64,000 nucleotides of DNA, from contig JBCBGF010000001.1 in the NCBI GenBank assembly GCA_038526915.1, positions 248,001-312,000 of the forward strand, given 5' to 3'. The position numbers and the translations under genes are program-made. This stretch comes from JBCBGF01 sp038526915 (GTDB lineage Bacteria; Pseudomonadota; Alphaproteobacteria; Rhodobacterales; Rhodobacteraceae). Within the stretch, counting starts at the first letter, position 1, and the number at the start of each line of letters is the position of its first letter. Shown here piece after piece: positions 7,574 through 16,352 of the stretch. The notes under the pieces were generated by a model, which had not been told where the DNA came from, did no database searches, and was given only the letters and a program-made list of their open reading frames with translations.

Positions 7574-9493
7574 TCAAAGGCGTAGGTCGAGGCCGGCCTG
7601 TGGCCCTTGCGCGGGCAGGAACGGCCGGGGTTCGGGGTCAGGCATCGCGGCAAGTGTTAGCGCATTGGGCGGCGTCTGGTCTTGCGGCGGCCCATCACCG
7701 GAAAAGGCGAACGCGAGCTCAGCGAACCCTTCGGCCCGGGCTTCCGCTTGCAGGATGTCGATATGGCGGCGCATGAGATCGAGCGTTTCGGGCCGCTCGG
7801 CAGAGAGCGTGACCAGCATCGCCCCTTCGCTCACCCCAATAGACAGGCGCAGGCGGCCCAGCTCTTCGGGCACGAGCGTCACATCGATCGTCCCTGATCC
7901 TTGGCGCAAGGCTTCGATCACCTGCAAGGAGATCGCGCGCGCCGCCTCTGGCGTGGCGGGCGGCGGCGTGACGGGCAAAGCTGGCGCCGTGCGGGACGAG
8001 GCTTCGCCGGCCAAGGCCAGATCAGCGCGAACGATGTCTGCCGGCAAATTTCCTGGCTCGAGCGTGCGTCCTTGCACGATCTGTTGCGCGAGAGCGGACT
8101 GGACGGGCGCTACAGTCGGTATGGCGACCGAAGTTGGCCCAGCGATGGCATTCGGAGGCACGGGCTGCGGTGTGGACGCGTCGGGATCTGGCGCCGTTGT
8201 TGCTGGGGTAAGTGGTGCAAATCGCTCAGGCGGTTGTGACGTGATCCAGGTCGTGGGCGGACCTGCAGTGGGGGCAACCTGAACGGGCGATGGCGACACG
8301 GGGGGCTGCGCCACTGGCTGGCCGTCTGTCCGGGCGGTTGGCACGTCAGCCACCCGTCGCACAAGGGGCGTTTCATCCGTAAGGGGTTCTGTACTGCCGC
8401 CTTGTGGCTGCAACGGCGTGTCGGGGCCTGTTGCCCCTGTCACACCAACCGACTGTAGTGTCGGAAGAACCGGTGACGTATCGCGCGGACCCGATAGGGC
8501 CGCGGATATCCGCGGTGCAGGGGCAGTCGCATCTGCACGCAAAGTCTCGTCCGGTTGCGGTGATACCCTCGGAGCAGCCTCAAAGGTGGCAGGACCGCCG
8601 GTTGCAATGCCCGTCGGTCGGGGGTTTTCAGGCGCCACGCGCGCCTCAGAAGGACGCACATCTGCATCACCGAACGGTGCCCGGCGTTGCTCTAAAGCGG
8701 ATGTGCTGGTGTCGGGCTGAATGGACGCATCCTGTGTCGACGGGCTGCGTTTGGGCGGCGGTGTCTCGACTGGTGCCTGGGGCGACGGCGGCTCGGTTTG
8801 CAGCGGCGGCAAGGCGCTGGGCGGCGTCCGCGGTGCATCCAGGGCAACCGGAGTCACCGGCGGGCGAGGTGCCTCGGACCTTGCGTCCCGGACCACCTCA
8901 ACGGGTACGGCTACCTTCCTCACAGGCGACTGATCCGCCGGTGCAATGACCGCGCGTTGCGCTTGATCGGTCGGAGCTTCTTGAACCACGGCACGAACTG
9001 ATGACGCAGGCGGCTGGGCTGCGTCATCGGGGACCTGAACGGTCGGCGCATTACCGATTGCCGGACGCCCTTGTGGCTGGACGTTTGCTGTGAGCGGCGC
9101 CAACGATCTGCCCGATGCAAGCGACGTTTGCGGGGTGGGATCGCGGGGCATGACGGCTTTCATCTGAGGATCTGCCACAGGGGCAACAGCCAGGTCTGGC
9201 GAGAGATCGGCATCACCAGAAACATCACGAGAAACGACCGGCAAAGGCGCCTGGTCGGTATCGGAGCCCTCCGGCACTATCCTCTGCTTAGGGGATGCCG
9301 GTAGAGGCGCCTGCGGGGAACTGGTCTCTCCAACAGAAAGATCCTCAACCGCAACTGTGCCCGCAAGCTTGGACAATGCGTCCGAGAACCCGGAACCGGC
9401 GTTGGTCGCGGCATTGCCCGACGACTCACCCCCAACCACCGCCTCACCCCGACCAGGGGTCCCAAGGTCAGAGATGATGCTGGTCAATTGCAT
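7574..9493 (-). CDS. fliK: Flagellar hook-length control protein FliK
   Basis: Encodes a secreted molecular ruler that sets hook length and switches the export apparatus to filament substrates. I chose the ATG at 9493 (MQLTSIISDLG); an upstream start at 9529 would add 12 residues and also lacks a clear ribosome site. About 500 residues are proline-, alanine- and glutamine-rich, low-complexity and poorly conserved, as in this family. The compact C-terminal Flg_hook domain follows, recognisable by GTIDVTLVPEELGRLRLSI and the following EAMLVTLSAERPETLDLMRRH-like stretch near residues 560-605. It precedes flgD and diverges from the flgJ-like gene. Confidence 0.85.
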   Translation of the reverse strand: MQLTSIISDLGTPGRGEAVVGGESSGNAATNAGSGFSDALSKLAGTVAVEDLSVGETSSPQAPLPASPKQRIVPEGSDTDQAPLPVVSRDVSGDADLSPDLAVAPVADPQMKAVMPRDPTPQTSLASGRSLAPLTANVQPQGRPAIGNAPTVQVPDDAAQPPASSVRAVVQEAPTDQAQRAVIAPADQSPVRKVAVPVEVVRDARSEAPRPPVTPVALDAPRTPPSALPPLQTEPPSPQAPVETPPPKRSPSTQDASIQPDTSTSALEQRRAPFGDADVRPSEARVAPENPRPTGIATGGPATFEAAPRVSPQPDETLRADATAPAPRISAALSGPRDTSPVLPTLQSVGVTGATGPDTPLQPQGGSTEPLTDETPLVRRVADVPTARTDGQPVAQPPVSPSPVQVAPTAGPPTTWITSQPPERFAPLTPATTAPDPDASTPQPVPPNAIAGPTSVAIPTVAPVQSALAQQIVQGRTLEPGNLPADIVRADLALAGEASSRTAPALPVTPPPATPEAARAISLQVIEALRQGSGTIDVTLVPEELGRLRLSIGVSEGAMLVTLSAERPETLDLMRRHIDILQAEARAEGFAELAFAFSGDGPPQDQTPPNALTLAAMPDPEPRPFLPAQGPQAGLDLRL

Positions 9494-9544
9494 AAAGCCG
9501 CCCGGACGTTCTGTGCCATGTCCCGGCATAATTTCTGAAAGAGA

Positions 9545-9559
9545 TTACCCGATCTTTAC
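9545..9559. promoter_or_regulatory. Weak CtrA-like half-site pair between fliK and flgJ-like gene
   Basis: TTAC-N7-TTAC lies in the short divergent intergenic region. It differs from the TTAA-N7-TTAA CtrA consensus at two positions but keeps the exact spacing. It is supported mainly by better matches at other flagellar promoters in this window. Confidence 0.25.
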
Positions 9560-9605
9560 CGCTGCCGTGGAAAACGGGGCGATCCCTCGAAAAAGGACCC
9601 AACCC

Positions 9606-9872
9606 ATGATCGACGCCGTTACACCAACACCACCTGCCCCGCGGGACCCAGCACTATGGGCGGCGGCCCAGGGGCTTGAGGGGGCCTTTCTTTCCGAGAT
9701 GTTGAAATCCGCCGGTCTCGGCGCACCGCGCGCGTCCTTTGGTGGTGGCGCGGGGGAGGAACAGTTTGGGTCGATGATGCGGGACCTGCAGGTCGACCAA
9801 ATGGTCCAGGCCGGTGGCGTTGGGCTCGCGGAACAAATCTATCGCGCGCTTGTGGCCAGCGATAATGGCTAG
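9606..9872 (+). CDS. Rod-binding protein, FlgJ N-terminal domain type
   Basis: Encodes a small protein of 88 residues that corresponds to the rod-binding (N-terminal) half of FlgJ, without the muramidase half. Such proteins cap or scaffold rod assembly in the periplasm. The ATG at 9606 has AAAGGAC upstream and starts MIDAVTPTP. The recognisable core is ALWAAAQGLEGAFLSEMLKSAG followed by GGGAGEEQFGSMMRDLQVDQ and the closing GVGLAEQIYRAL. The missing peptidoglycan hydrolase function may be supplied by the separate lytic transglycosylase at 24589-25290. The gene overlaps the next gene by eight bases. Confidence 0.85.
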   Translation: MIDAVTPTPPAPRDPALWAAAQGLEGAFLSEMLKSAGLGAPRASFGGGAGEEQFGSMMRDLQVDQMVQAGGVGLAEQIYRALVASDNG

Positions 9873-10212
9873 GTCACATGTGCCCGCGGGTAAGCTCCTC
9901 GCGCTGTTTGATGAGGAGCGAAAGGCGCTGGCGTCGGGCGACCTGAATCAGCTCAAGACCGTGGCCCAGTCAAAGGAGCAGGTCATGCAGCGCGTGGCCC
10001 AGGCCGGCGTTGACCGGGTGGATTTGGAGCGCCTGCGGATCGCCGCCACCCGCAACGATGCCCTTCTGGCCGCGCATGCGGCGGGCCTTCGCGCTGCGAT
10101 ATCGCGAATCGACACGCTGTCCTCCCCCGGCAATCCGTTCACGAGCTATGACAAATCCGGTGCGGCCCAGGCCATTGGTCCAAGCAGCCCAGACTTCGAG
10201 CGTCGCAGTTAG
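9865..10212 (+). CDS. Probable FlgN-like flagellar export chaperone
   Basis: Encodes 115 residues, mostly helical, with charged heptad-like segments (LLALFDEERKALASGDL near the N-terminus, then DRVDLERLRIAATRND). Size, position between the rod-binding gene and flagellin, and the N-terminal LxxLLxxE..AL..GDL pattern fit FlgN, the cytoplasmic chaperone for the hook-filament junction proteins FlgK and FlgL. The family is weakly conserved, so the call rests partly on context. The ATG at 9865 overlaps the upstream stop codon by eight bases, implying translational coupling. Confidence 0.6.
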   Translation: MARSHVPAGKLLALFDEERKALASGDLNQLKTVAQSKEQVMQRVAQAGVDRVDLERLRIAATRNDALLAAHAAGLRAAISRIDTLSSPGNPFTSYDKSGAAQAIGPSSPDFERRS

Positions 10213-10223
10213 GACCGCGTTAG
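10209..10223. promoter_or_regulatory. CtrA-like box upstream of flagellin
   Basis: TTAG-N7-TTAG lies about 155 bases upstream of the flagellin start and overlaps the stop codon of the FlgN-like gene. Spacing is exact, with two mismatches to TTAA-N7-TTAA. Moderate to weak support. Confidence 0.3.
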
Positions 10224-10378
10224 GACTTCCACTATAGGGAGGCGCTGCACCCGATGGTCGGGTGGCGCGGCAGCGGCACAACTGCTCCGCATACGTCAGA
10301 ACGGCGCTCACTCCGCACCATAAACCGGTGTGGTTCGATAACCGGGCGCAAAAGCGCCGACAGACACAGGAACACGAA

Positions 10379-11929
10379 ATGTCTAGTATTCTGACAAACA
10401 CCAGCGCGATGGTCGCGCTGCAAACCCTGCGCGGGATCAATGCAAACCTGACGCAGACCCAGAACGAAATCGCCACGGGTAAATCCATCGCCTCGGCCAA
10501 GGATAACTCGGCAATCTGGGCCATCTCGAAAGTGATGGAATCCGACGTCAACAGCTTCATGGCGATCTCGGAAAGCCTCAGCCTGGGCGAATCCACGGTT
10601 GCGGTTGCCCGCCAGGCCTCGGAAACGGTGTCCGACCTTCTGACCGACATGAAGGGCAAGATCGTTGCGGCGCAGGAAGAAAACGTCGACCGCAGCAAGA
10701 TCCAGGACGATATCGGTGCGATCCGCGATCAGATCAACTCGATCGTCAGCGCGGCCCAGTTCAACGGCCTGAACCTGGTGCAAGGCACGGAGGATGCGAG
10801 CATCCTTGGATCGCTCGACCGGGCCAGTGATGGATCGGTCACGGCGAACAACATCGATATCGACCGTCAGGACCTCACGACAAGCGCGGGTACCTTTGGC
10901 AGCGGCACCGTCCTAAACGCCAACGCCACGGTCAGCGATACGGCCGCCGACGCGCTGAGCAATGTGGGCAACACCGCTGTCATCACGCTCAACGACAACG
11001 CTGACTATTCCGGCGCAACGGCGGCCTTCACAATCGGCGGTGTCGCTATCGGTTTTGGCGCTGGTGAACTGGGCGCCAACGATGAGGCGGCTGCGGGCGT
11101 GATCGCGGCGCGGATCAATGCGCTTGGGATCGATGGGGTCACTGCGGCTGCTGGCACCGCAGGCACCAACGGCACGCTGACAATCACGTCAACGCGCGCG
11201 TTCGAAGGGCTGAACGTCGTGATCGATAGTGTGGGCGGCAACGCGGCCGGCACAGCGATCAGCGCGGTGAACGGCGGGGCCCCAAGCGGAACCAACACCG
11301 GCACCAACTCCACCATTGCCGAACGCGCAGAAAGCGTGACGTTCGACAGCGCGGCCGCGGTGAATGACGGTGATGGCTATCGCGTGACCTTCGGTGGCGA
11401 AACCTTCACCTATGTCGCCGGTCCAAACGAGACGTTCGAAGATGTGGCCAAGGGCCTGCAAGCGGCCATTGGCGGCAGCCAGCTGGAGGGAATTACCGCC
11501 CAGGTGACGACCGATGCCAATGACGATTTCGTCCTGAAGATCGACAACGACTCGACCACCACCATGACCCTGGCCGCCATCGGCAACGCCGGTGGTGAGG
11601 CGTCAGGCGGTCTCTTTGGTCTCGACCAAATCGATGTGACCACGGATACCGGCGCATTGGCTGCGCTCAGCAATATCGAGACGCTGATCGACACGGCGAT
11701 TGACAGCGCCGCGTCCTTTGGTTCGGCCCAGGGCCGGATCGAGCTTCAGTCGGACTTCATCAGCAAACTGACCGACTCGCTCAAGGCCGGGATTGGCTCG
11801 CTTGTGGACGCCGATATGGAAGAAGCCTCGGCCCGGCTTCAGGCCCTGCAGGTGCAGCAGCAGCTGGGCATCCAGTCGCTGTCAATTGCGAACCAGGCGC
11901 CGCAGTCGATCCTGTCGCTCTTCCGGTAA
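10379..11929 (+). CDS. Flagellin
   Basis: Encodes the filament subunit, exported through the flagellar type III channel. The ATG at 10379 (MSSILTNTSAMVALQTL) has AGGA upstream; the longer open frame has no support. It has 516 residues. The conserved D0/D1 helical regions are at about 1-140 and 430-516 (ending QVQQQLGIQSLSIANQAPQSILSLFR), flanking a large Gly/Thr/Asn-rich central domain that would be exposed on the filament. No cysteine is present, typical for flagellins. The central region contains GYRVTFGGETFTYV, resembling repeats found in hook and flagellin insertions. flaF and flbT follow immediately, the standard alphaproteobacterial arrangement for controlling flagellin output. Confidence 0.96.
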   Translation: MSSILTNTSAMVALQTLRGINANLTQTQNEIATGKSIASAKDNSAIWAISKVMESDVNSFMAISESLSLGESTVAVARQASETVSDLLTDMKGKIVAAQEENVDRSKIQDDIGAIRDQINSIVSAAQFNGLNLVQGTEDASILGSLDRASDGSVTANNIDIDRQDLTTSAGTFGSGTVLNANATVSDTAADALSNVGNTAVITLNDNADYSGATAAFTIGGVAIGFGAGELGANDEAAAGVIAARINALGIDGVTAAAGTAGTNGTLTITSTRAFEGLNVVIDSVGGNAAGTAISAVNGGAPSGTNTGTNSTIAERAESVTFDSAAAVNDGDGYRVTFGGETFTYVAGPNETFEDVAKGLQAAIGGSQLEGITAQVTTDANDDFVLKIDNDSTTTMTLAAIGNAGGEASGGLFGLDQIDVTTDTGALAALSNIETLIDTAIDSAASFGSAQGRIELQSDFISKLTDSLKAGIGSLVDADMEEASARLQALQVQQQLGIQSLSIANQAPQSILSLFR

Positions 11930-11937
11930 AGGTGGAC

Positions 11938-11961
11938 GGGCCCGGGAACACTCCTGGGCCC
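11938..11961 (+). terminator. Hairpin after flagellin
   Basis: A 10-bp stem with one mismatch (GGGCCCGGGA and TCCTGGGCCC) and a 4-base loop starts nine bases past the flagellin stop. There is no T run, so it may be a partial terminator or an mRNA-stabilising hairpin that raises flagellin mRNA over flaF-flbT. Confidence 0.5.
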
Positions 11962-12006
11962 TGACCGCCTCTCGTGATCTGACAAGCACCGTCAAAGGAC
12001 CTTTCC

Positions 12007-12384
12007 GTGAACGCATCGCAGCAAGCCCAAACGGCTTACGGCGCTGGGGCCGCGCCCACACGCTCGCCCCGCAGCACCGAATACGACGCATTCGCCCGCG
12101 TGACCCAACGCCTGCACGCGGCCAACCAGTCCGGCAAACCGGCATTCCACGCGCTGGCCGCCGCCTTGCATGACAACCGCCGCCTCTGGGCCCTGCTCGC
12201 CAGCAGCGTGGCCGATGCGGACAATGCCCTGCCCGCCGACCTCAAATCGACCCTGTTCTACCTGGCTGAATTCACTCAAGTGCAGACCTCCCGCATCCTG
12301 GCGGGCGAGGCTGACGCAAGCGCCCTCATCGAGATCAACATGCGCGTAATGCAAGGATTGCGCGGCGAAGGCCCCCCGTCATGA
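12007..12384 (+). CDS. flaF: Flagellar biosynthesis regulator FlaF
   Basis: Encodes FlaF, a small cytoplasmic protein that in Caulobacter and relatives promotes flagellin translation or secretion in opposition to FlbT. It starts with GTG at 12007 (MNASQQAQTAYGAG) and has 125 residues. The SPRSTEYDAFARVT segment and the RRLWALLASSVADADNALPADLKSTLFYLAEFT core are characteristic. It overlaps flbT by four bases (ATGA). Its place directly after flagellin supports the call. Confidence 0.92.
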   Translation: MNASQQAQTAYGAGAAPTRSPRSTEYDAFARVTQRLHAANQSGKPAFHALAAALHDNRRLWALLASSVADADNALPADLKSTLFYLAEFTQVQTSRILAGEADASALIEINMRVMQGLRGEGPPS

Positions 12385-12785
12385 GCGGCCTTGTCCTCAA
12401 GCTCGCCCCCAAGGAACGGATCCTGATCAACGGCGCCGTGATCGAAAACGGCGACCGGCGCAGTCGGCTGTCGATTGTCACGCCGAACGCCAGCATTCTG
12501 CGACTGCGCGATGCGATCCATCCCGACGAGGTGACGACACCTGTCCGCCGCGTGTGCTATATCGCGCAGCTTGTCCTGTCGGGGGATGTCACGCCACAGG
12601 ATGCCAGGCATCAGCTGTTGCGCGGAATCGAACAGCTAAGCCAGGTGTTCCAGGATACTGACAGCCGCGCGACGCTTGCCGCGGCAACAGATGCGGTTCT
12701 GGCCGACCAGCACTATCAGGCGCTCAAAGCGCTGCGGCTGTTGATGGCGCGGGAAGACCGCCTGATGGCGGCGGCGCAGTCATGA
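12381..12785 (+). CDS. flbT: Flagellin translation repressor FlbT
   Basis: Encodes FlbT (134 residues), which in Caulobacter binds the 5' leader of flagellin mRNA and represses it until the hook is complete. The family signature LKLAPKERILINGAVIENGDR near the N-terminus is clear, followed by a helical C-terminal half. The start overlaps the flaF stop by four bases, and its own stop overlaps the next gene by four, so flaF, flbT and the DUF1217-type gene form a coupled unit. Confidence 0.93.
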   Translation: MSGLVLKLAPKERILINGAVIENGDRRSRLSIVTPNASILRLRDAIHPDEVTTPVRRVCYIAQLVLSGDVTPQDARHQLLRGIEQLSQVFQDTDSRATLAAATDAVLADQHYQALKALRLLMAREDRLMAAAQS

Positions 12786-13588
12786 CCTTTCAACCCGTCG
12801 TCCCCCTAGGTGGTAACGCAGGTTGGGCGTTCCTTCAGCGCACACGCGAGGCCCAGCAGGAGGCCTTTGAACAATCCGCCACGATCCAGCGCGACACGAC
12901 GTATTTCCGCGAAACGATCGCATCGGTGACAACCGCCGAAGCGCTGATGGAGGATCGCCGCCTGCTGACCGTGGCGCTAGGCGCGTTTGGTCTGGACGAC
13001 GACATCAACAACACGTTCTTCATCCGCAAGGTTTTGGAGGAAGGCACGCTGGACCCCGACAGTCTGGCAAACCGCCTGTCCGATAAACGCTATCTGGCCC
13101 TGGCCGAGGCCTTCGGGTTCGGGGATCAGTTCCCGCCCAACACGGTGCTGTCGGACTTTGGCACACAGATCACCGAACGCTTCGAGACGCGACAGTTTGA
13201 GGTTGCGATCGGAACGCAAAATCCCGACATGCGTCTGGCCCTCGGTCTGTCGGACGAGTTGAGTGCGCTGAACGCGCGCGGTCAATCAGACGATGCGGCC
13301 TGGTTCACCATCATGGCGACGCCGCCCTTGCGCACGGTCTTTGAACGCGCCTTTGCCTTGCCCACCTCGGTCGGTGCGCTCGACATCGATCGCCAGCTTG
13401 AGATCTTTCGCGATAAGGCCGCGTCGCTGTTTGGCGACAGCACGGTCGCGCAGTTTGCGGATCCTGAGCGGCAGGACGAACTGGTGCGCCTGTTCCTGGC
13501 CCGGTCCGAGCTGCAAACCGCACCATCCGCAACCGTCAGGGGATCTGCGGCTCTGGCAATCCTGCAGTCAACCCAACCCCTCTTCTGA
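12782..13588 (+). CDS. DUF1217-type flagellar-cluster protein
   Basis: Encodes 268 residues resembling the DUF1217 family, which occurs almost only in alphaproteobacterial flagellar loci. The visible pattern is an N-terminal FLQRTREAQQEAF segment, a FRETIASVTTAEALMEDRRLLTVALGAFGLDDDI block near 40-80, and a later repeat of the helical layout. No signal peptide or membrane segment is seen. Its function is not established; a role in filament or hook assembly is inferred from linkage. It is coupled to flbT by a four-base overlap and converges on fliI, overlapping it by 21 bases at the 3' ends. Confidence 0.75.
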   Translation: MTFQPVVPLGGNAGWAFLQRTREAQQEAFEQSATIQRDTTYFRETIASVTTAEALMEDRRLLTVALGAFGLDDDINNTFFIRKVLEEGTLDPDSLANRLSDKRYLALAEAFGFGDQFPPNTVLSDFGTQITERFETRQFEVAIGTQNPDMRLALGLSDELSALNARGQSDDAAWFTIMATPPLRTVFERAFALPTSVGALDIDRQLEIFRDKAASLFGDSTVAQFADPERQDELVRLFLARSELQTAPSATVRGSAALAILQSTQPLF

Positions 13589-14935
13589 CCCCGGAACGCC
13601 CGCGTCATCGGGGACCAGTGCCCCCGCAAGTTCCGAAAAGCTCTCGGATATCCCGCCAGGCGCACGGGCCTGCACAAACGCCTCAAGCCGCGGCACGATC
13701 TCAAGCGCCCGGTCGATATCGGCGTCAGAGCCGGGTTGGTAGAGCCCCGCCTGAACCATCAAGGCCGCATCCTCATGAACCGCCAGCATGCGTCGCGCGT
13801 CCGAGATCATCGCCACCTCATCCGCGGTCGCGACGCCGGGCAGCGCGCGCGACACCGAGCGCAGGATATCCACCGCCGGAAACCGCCCGCGCTCCGCGAT
13901 GGCGCGATCCAGGATCACATGCCCGTCTAGAACACCCCGCAGAATGTCGGCCAAAGGCCCGTCCATATCCTCGCCCGAGACCAGCACGGTGAAGATCGCC
14001 GTAATGTCGTTGCAGGTATCCGTCCCGGGCCCTGCCCGTTCGGCCAGCGCCATGATCCGCTGCGCAACCGACGCAGGGTAACCGCCAAGCCCCGCTGCCT
14101 CCCCCGCTGCCAGGGCAATCTCACGATGGGCATCGGCAAACCGCGTGACCGAATCCGCCAGAAGCAGGACATGGCTGCCAGCATCGCGAAAATGCTCGGC
14201 CAGGGTCATCGCCGTATAGGCACAGCGGCGGCGAAGAAGCGGGGATTGGTCGGCAGTGGCCGCCACGACGATCGACTTTTCAAGACCGGCGGCCCCCAGG
14301 ATCTTGTCGGTAAACTCCCGAAGCTCGCGCCCGCGTTCGCCGATCAGCGCAACAATCACAACATCGGCCTCGATCCCTGTTGCGAGACGCCCCAAAAGGG
14401 TCGACTTACCAACCCCCGGCCCGGCGAAAAGGCCAATCCGCTGGCCGCGCGCAATCGGCAGAAGGGTATCGAACAACGTCTGCCCCGTGGCCAGCCGTGA
14501 TCCCAAACCCCGGCGGTCTGCGGGGTTGCCATGGGGCGGGATCAAGGGCCGCATGTCCGGGCCGCGCAAGAGCGGACGCCCATCGAGCGGACGACCAAAC
14601 GGATCAACGATCCGCCCGACCCAAGCCGCATCGGGCGCAATGCCGGCTGGCCCCAGATGGCGCACCGCGCTGCCCCGCACCATACCGTCCGGGGCCGCCT
14701 CGGACAGAACCGTCACATGCGCCTCCCCAATCTCGATCACTTCGCCATAGCTGCCATCCTCGAACGCAACCAGTTCGCCCATCGCGGCGACATCGGTCAG
14801 GCCCGTGACCTGGATCTTGCCCGCCGCAATCGACGCAATACGACCGACACGGGCCACCGGGCGCGCATGCCGCAACTCGGCCAGCAACGAGGCTGGATCG
14901 ACGGTTTTGCGGGTTTGAGTCTCTTGCGCGGACAT
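13568..14935 (-). CDS. fliI: Flagellum-specific ATPase FliI
   Basis: Encodes the hexameric ATPase that energises and unfolds substrates at the flagellar export gate. The ATG at 14935 (MSAQETQTRK) gives 455 residues, normal for FliI; the open frame extends far upstream into flgB and is rejected. Walker A AGPGVGKST is at 171-179 and the Walker B region VLLLADSVTRFADAHRE at about 256-272, very like the F1 beta subunit. The neighbours fliH and fliJ are not adjacent here but are found elsewhere in the window. It is divergent from the flgB operon, with 60 bases between starts. Confidence 0.95.
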   Translation of the reverse strand: MSAQETQTRKTVDPASLLAELRHARPVARVGRIASIAAGKIQVTGLTDVAAMGELVAFEDGSYGEVIEIGEAHVTVLSEAAPDGMVRGSAVRHLGPAGIAPDAAWVGRIVDPFGRPLDGRPLLRGPDMRPLIPPHGNPADRRGLGSRLATGQTLFDTLLPIARGQRIGLFAGPGVGKSTLLGRLATGIEADVVIVALIGERGRELREFTDKILGAAGLEKSIVVAATADQSPLLRRRCAYTAMTLAEHFRDAGSHVLLLADSVTRFADAHREIALAAGEAAGLGGYPASVAQRIMALAERAGPGTDTCNDITAIFTVLVSGEDMDGPLADILRGVLDGHVILDRAIAERGRFPAVDILRSVSRALPGVATADEVAMISDARRMLAVHEDAALMVQAGLYQPGSDADIDRALEIVPRLEAFVQARAPGGISESFSELAGALVPDDAGVPGSEEGLG

Positions 14936-14995
14936 ACTGTTTCTTAGGGAATCGCAGTTAAGCCAAGGTTGCACCGGATCGAGGGAGAAACCCCG

Positions 14996-15382
14996 ATGCT
15001 TGACCAACCAAGGATTATGCGCCTGGCCCACGAAATGGCCCAGCATGCGGCCTTTCGCCAGGGGATCGTGGCCCAGAATATGGCTAACGCCGATACCCCC
15101 GGATACCGCGCCCGCGATGTGGCCGCGTTCCGGGCGGGCCTGGGCGAAGTAGCCGATCCGATGCGCCAGACGCGTCGGACGCATCTGGGTCCGATGCAAG
15201 GAACCAATACGCCTGAAATTCTGTTTGTAGCTGGCATTGAGGCATCGCCCAATGGCAACACCGTCTTGCTTGAAACCGAAATGGTCCGCGCCGCTGCCGC
15301 CCGGTCGCAACATGATCGCGCCTTGTCGGTCTACAAGGCCGCGCTCGACATGATGCGCACGGCCCTGGGCCGCGGGCGGTAG
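14996..15382 (+). CDS. flgB: Flagellar proximal rod protein FlgB
   Basis: Encodes a proximal rod subunit (128 residues). The ATG at 14996 has GAGGGAGA upstream. The conserved flagellar-rod N-terminal motif appears as QNMANADTPGYRARDV, and the C-terminal helix (DRALSVYKAALDMMRTALGRGR) is typical. It is the first gene of a nine-gene plus-strand run building the rod, export gate and L-ring, and is separated from flgC by only nine bases. Confidence 0.93.
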   Translation: MLDQPRIMRLAHEMAQHAAFRQGIVAQNMANADTPGYRARDVAAFRAGLGEVADPMRQTRRTHLGPMQGTNTPEILFVAGIEASPNGNTVLLETEMVRAAAARSQHDRALSVYKAALDMMRTALGRGR

Positions 15383-15391
15383 GGCGGCGCG

Positions 15392-15784
15392 ATGTCTGGA
15401 TTGCTTCAAGCCATGGGAATTTCGGCCAGCGGGATGCAGGCTCAGACCGAACGCCTGCGCCACGTGTCGGAAAACATCGCCAATGTCGATACACCAGGAT
15501 ACCGCCGCAAGATCGTTTCCTTCGAGGAAATCGTCAGCGGGGGTGAGCGCACCGGAAAGGTGCGAACCGGCCCAGTGGAACTGGGCCGTGGCGAGCTGAG
15601 CCGGATCTACGATCCCGCGCATCCGCTGGCCAATGCCGCCGGCTACCACGATGGATCGAATGTCGATCTGGTGGTCGAGATCGCCGACGCGCGCGAAGCG
15701 CAACGCAGTTACGAAGCCAATCTGAAACTGTTCGAGCAGGCGCGGCAAATGTCGCGCAGCGTTCTCGAGCTTCTCAGGCGCTAA
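15392..15784 (+). CDS. flgC: Flagellar proximal rod protein FlgC
   Basis: Encodes the second proximal rod subunit (130 residues). The N-terminal rod motif is SENIANVDTPGYRRK, and the C-terminal segment ARQMSRSVLELLRR with the preceding EAQRSYEANLKLFE is diagnostic for FlgC/FlgG relatives. The middle contains VYDP-like IYDPAHPLANAAGY, a FlgC hallmark. It is followed by fliE after 12 bases. Confidence 0.94.
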   Translation: MSGLLQAMGISASGMQAQTERLRHVSENIANVDTPGYRRKIVSFEEIVSGGERTGKVRTGPVELGRGELSRIYDPAHPLANAAGYHDGSNVDLVVEIADAREAQRSYEANLKLFEQARQMSRSVLELLRR

Positions 15785-15796
15785 TTGGGGGCAACT

Positions 15797-16075
15797 ATGG
15801 ATTTGAAATCAGTACTGGCCACACAGGGCTATGCCGCAACGCGGCCTGCTACAGCAACGGAAGCAACTGCGGGCGACACCGTCGCGCCGGTGGGCGAATT
15901 CGCCCGGGCCTTGCAACAACGCGAGGAACAGGCTGTCGACGCACTCACCACCGGGGCGGACCCGATGTCACTGGTCCAGGCGCTGGCCGAGACGCAGCTT
16001 GCCGTCGAAGCCGCGGTCACCGTGCGCGACCGGGTAGTGGAAGCCTATCAGGAAATTCTGCGCATGCCGGTATAG
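15797..16075 (+). CDS. fliE: Flagellar hook-basal body complex protein FliE
   Basis: Encodes FliE, the adaptor between the MS ring and the rod. The ATG at 15797 (MDLKSVLATQG) is preceded by GGGGG and gives 92 residues; a TTG at 15785 would add four residues. The C-terminal signature is present: DPMSLVQALAETQLAVEAAVTVRDRVVEAYQEILRMPV ends in the family's conserved YQEI(L/M)RM. It lies in the usual place after flgBC and before fliQ. Confidence 0.93.
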   Translation: MDLKSVLATQGYAATRPATATEATAGDTVAPVGEFARALQQREEQAVDALTTGADPMSLVQALAETQLAVEAAVTVRDRVVEAYQEILRMPV

Positions 16076-16079
16076 CGCG

Positions 16080-16352
16080 ATGAGCGAGGCAACCATGTTT
16101 GACGCGCTCAGGGGCGGGCTTTGGGTCTCTGTCCTGATGTCGACACCGATCCTGGCGGTCGCCCTGGCAACGGGCCTTTTGATCGGGCTCTTTCAGGCGC
16201 TGACGTCGATCCAGGAAATGACGCTGACCTTTGTGCCCAAGCTTGCTGCGATGGTTGCGGTGTTCTGGGCCTCCATGGGGTACATGACGGAAGTGCTGGT
16301 CAACTTTTTCCACGATGGCGTGGTGCCGCTGATCGCCGGGGGCACGGGCTGA
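16080..16352 (+). CDS. fliQ: Flagellar type III export protein FliQ
   Basis: Encodes the small export-gate subunit FliQ (90 residues), which assembles with FliP and FliR in a helical pore. Two hydrophobic helices are evident at about 12-40 and 50-75, joined by the conserved SIQEMTLTFVPK loop. The start lies four bases past fliE, and its stop overlaps the flgF start (TGATG). Confidence 0.94.
   Translation: MSEATMFDALRGGLWVSVLMSTPILAVALATGLLIGLFQALTSIQEMTLTFVPKLAAMVAVFWASMGYMTEVLVNFFHDGVVPLIAGGTG

Noticed and set aside
7041..8282. 413-residue plus-strand open frame
   Set aside because: Antisense to fliK and flgD, low-complexity, no family pattern.
10255..10285. Sigma-54 promoter before flagellin (TGGCGCG ...)
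   Set aside because: The -24-like part fits, but the -12 TTGC part is missing.
10325..10350. Sigma-28 promoter before flagellin (TAAA ... CGATAA)
   Set aside because: The two elements are present, but the spacing is about nine bases to the GCCGATAA-like element instead of about fifteen.
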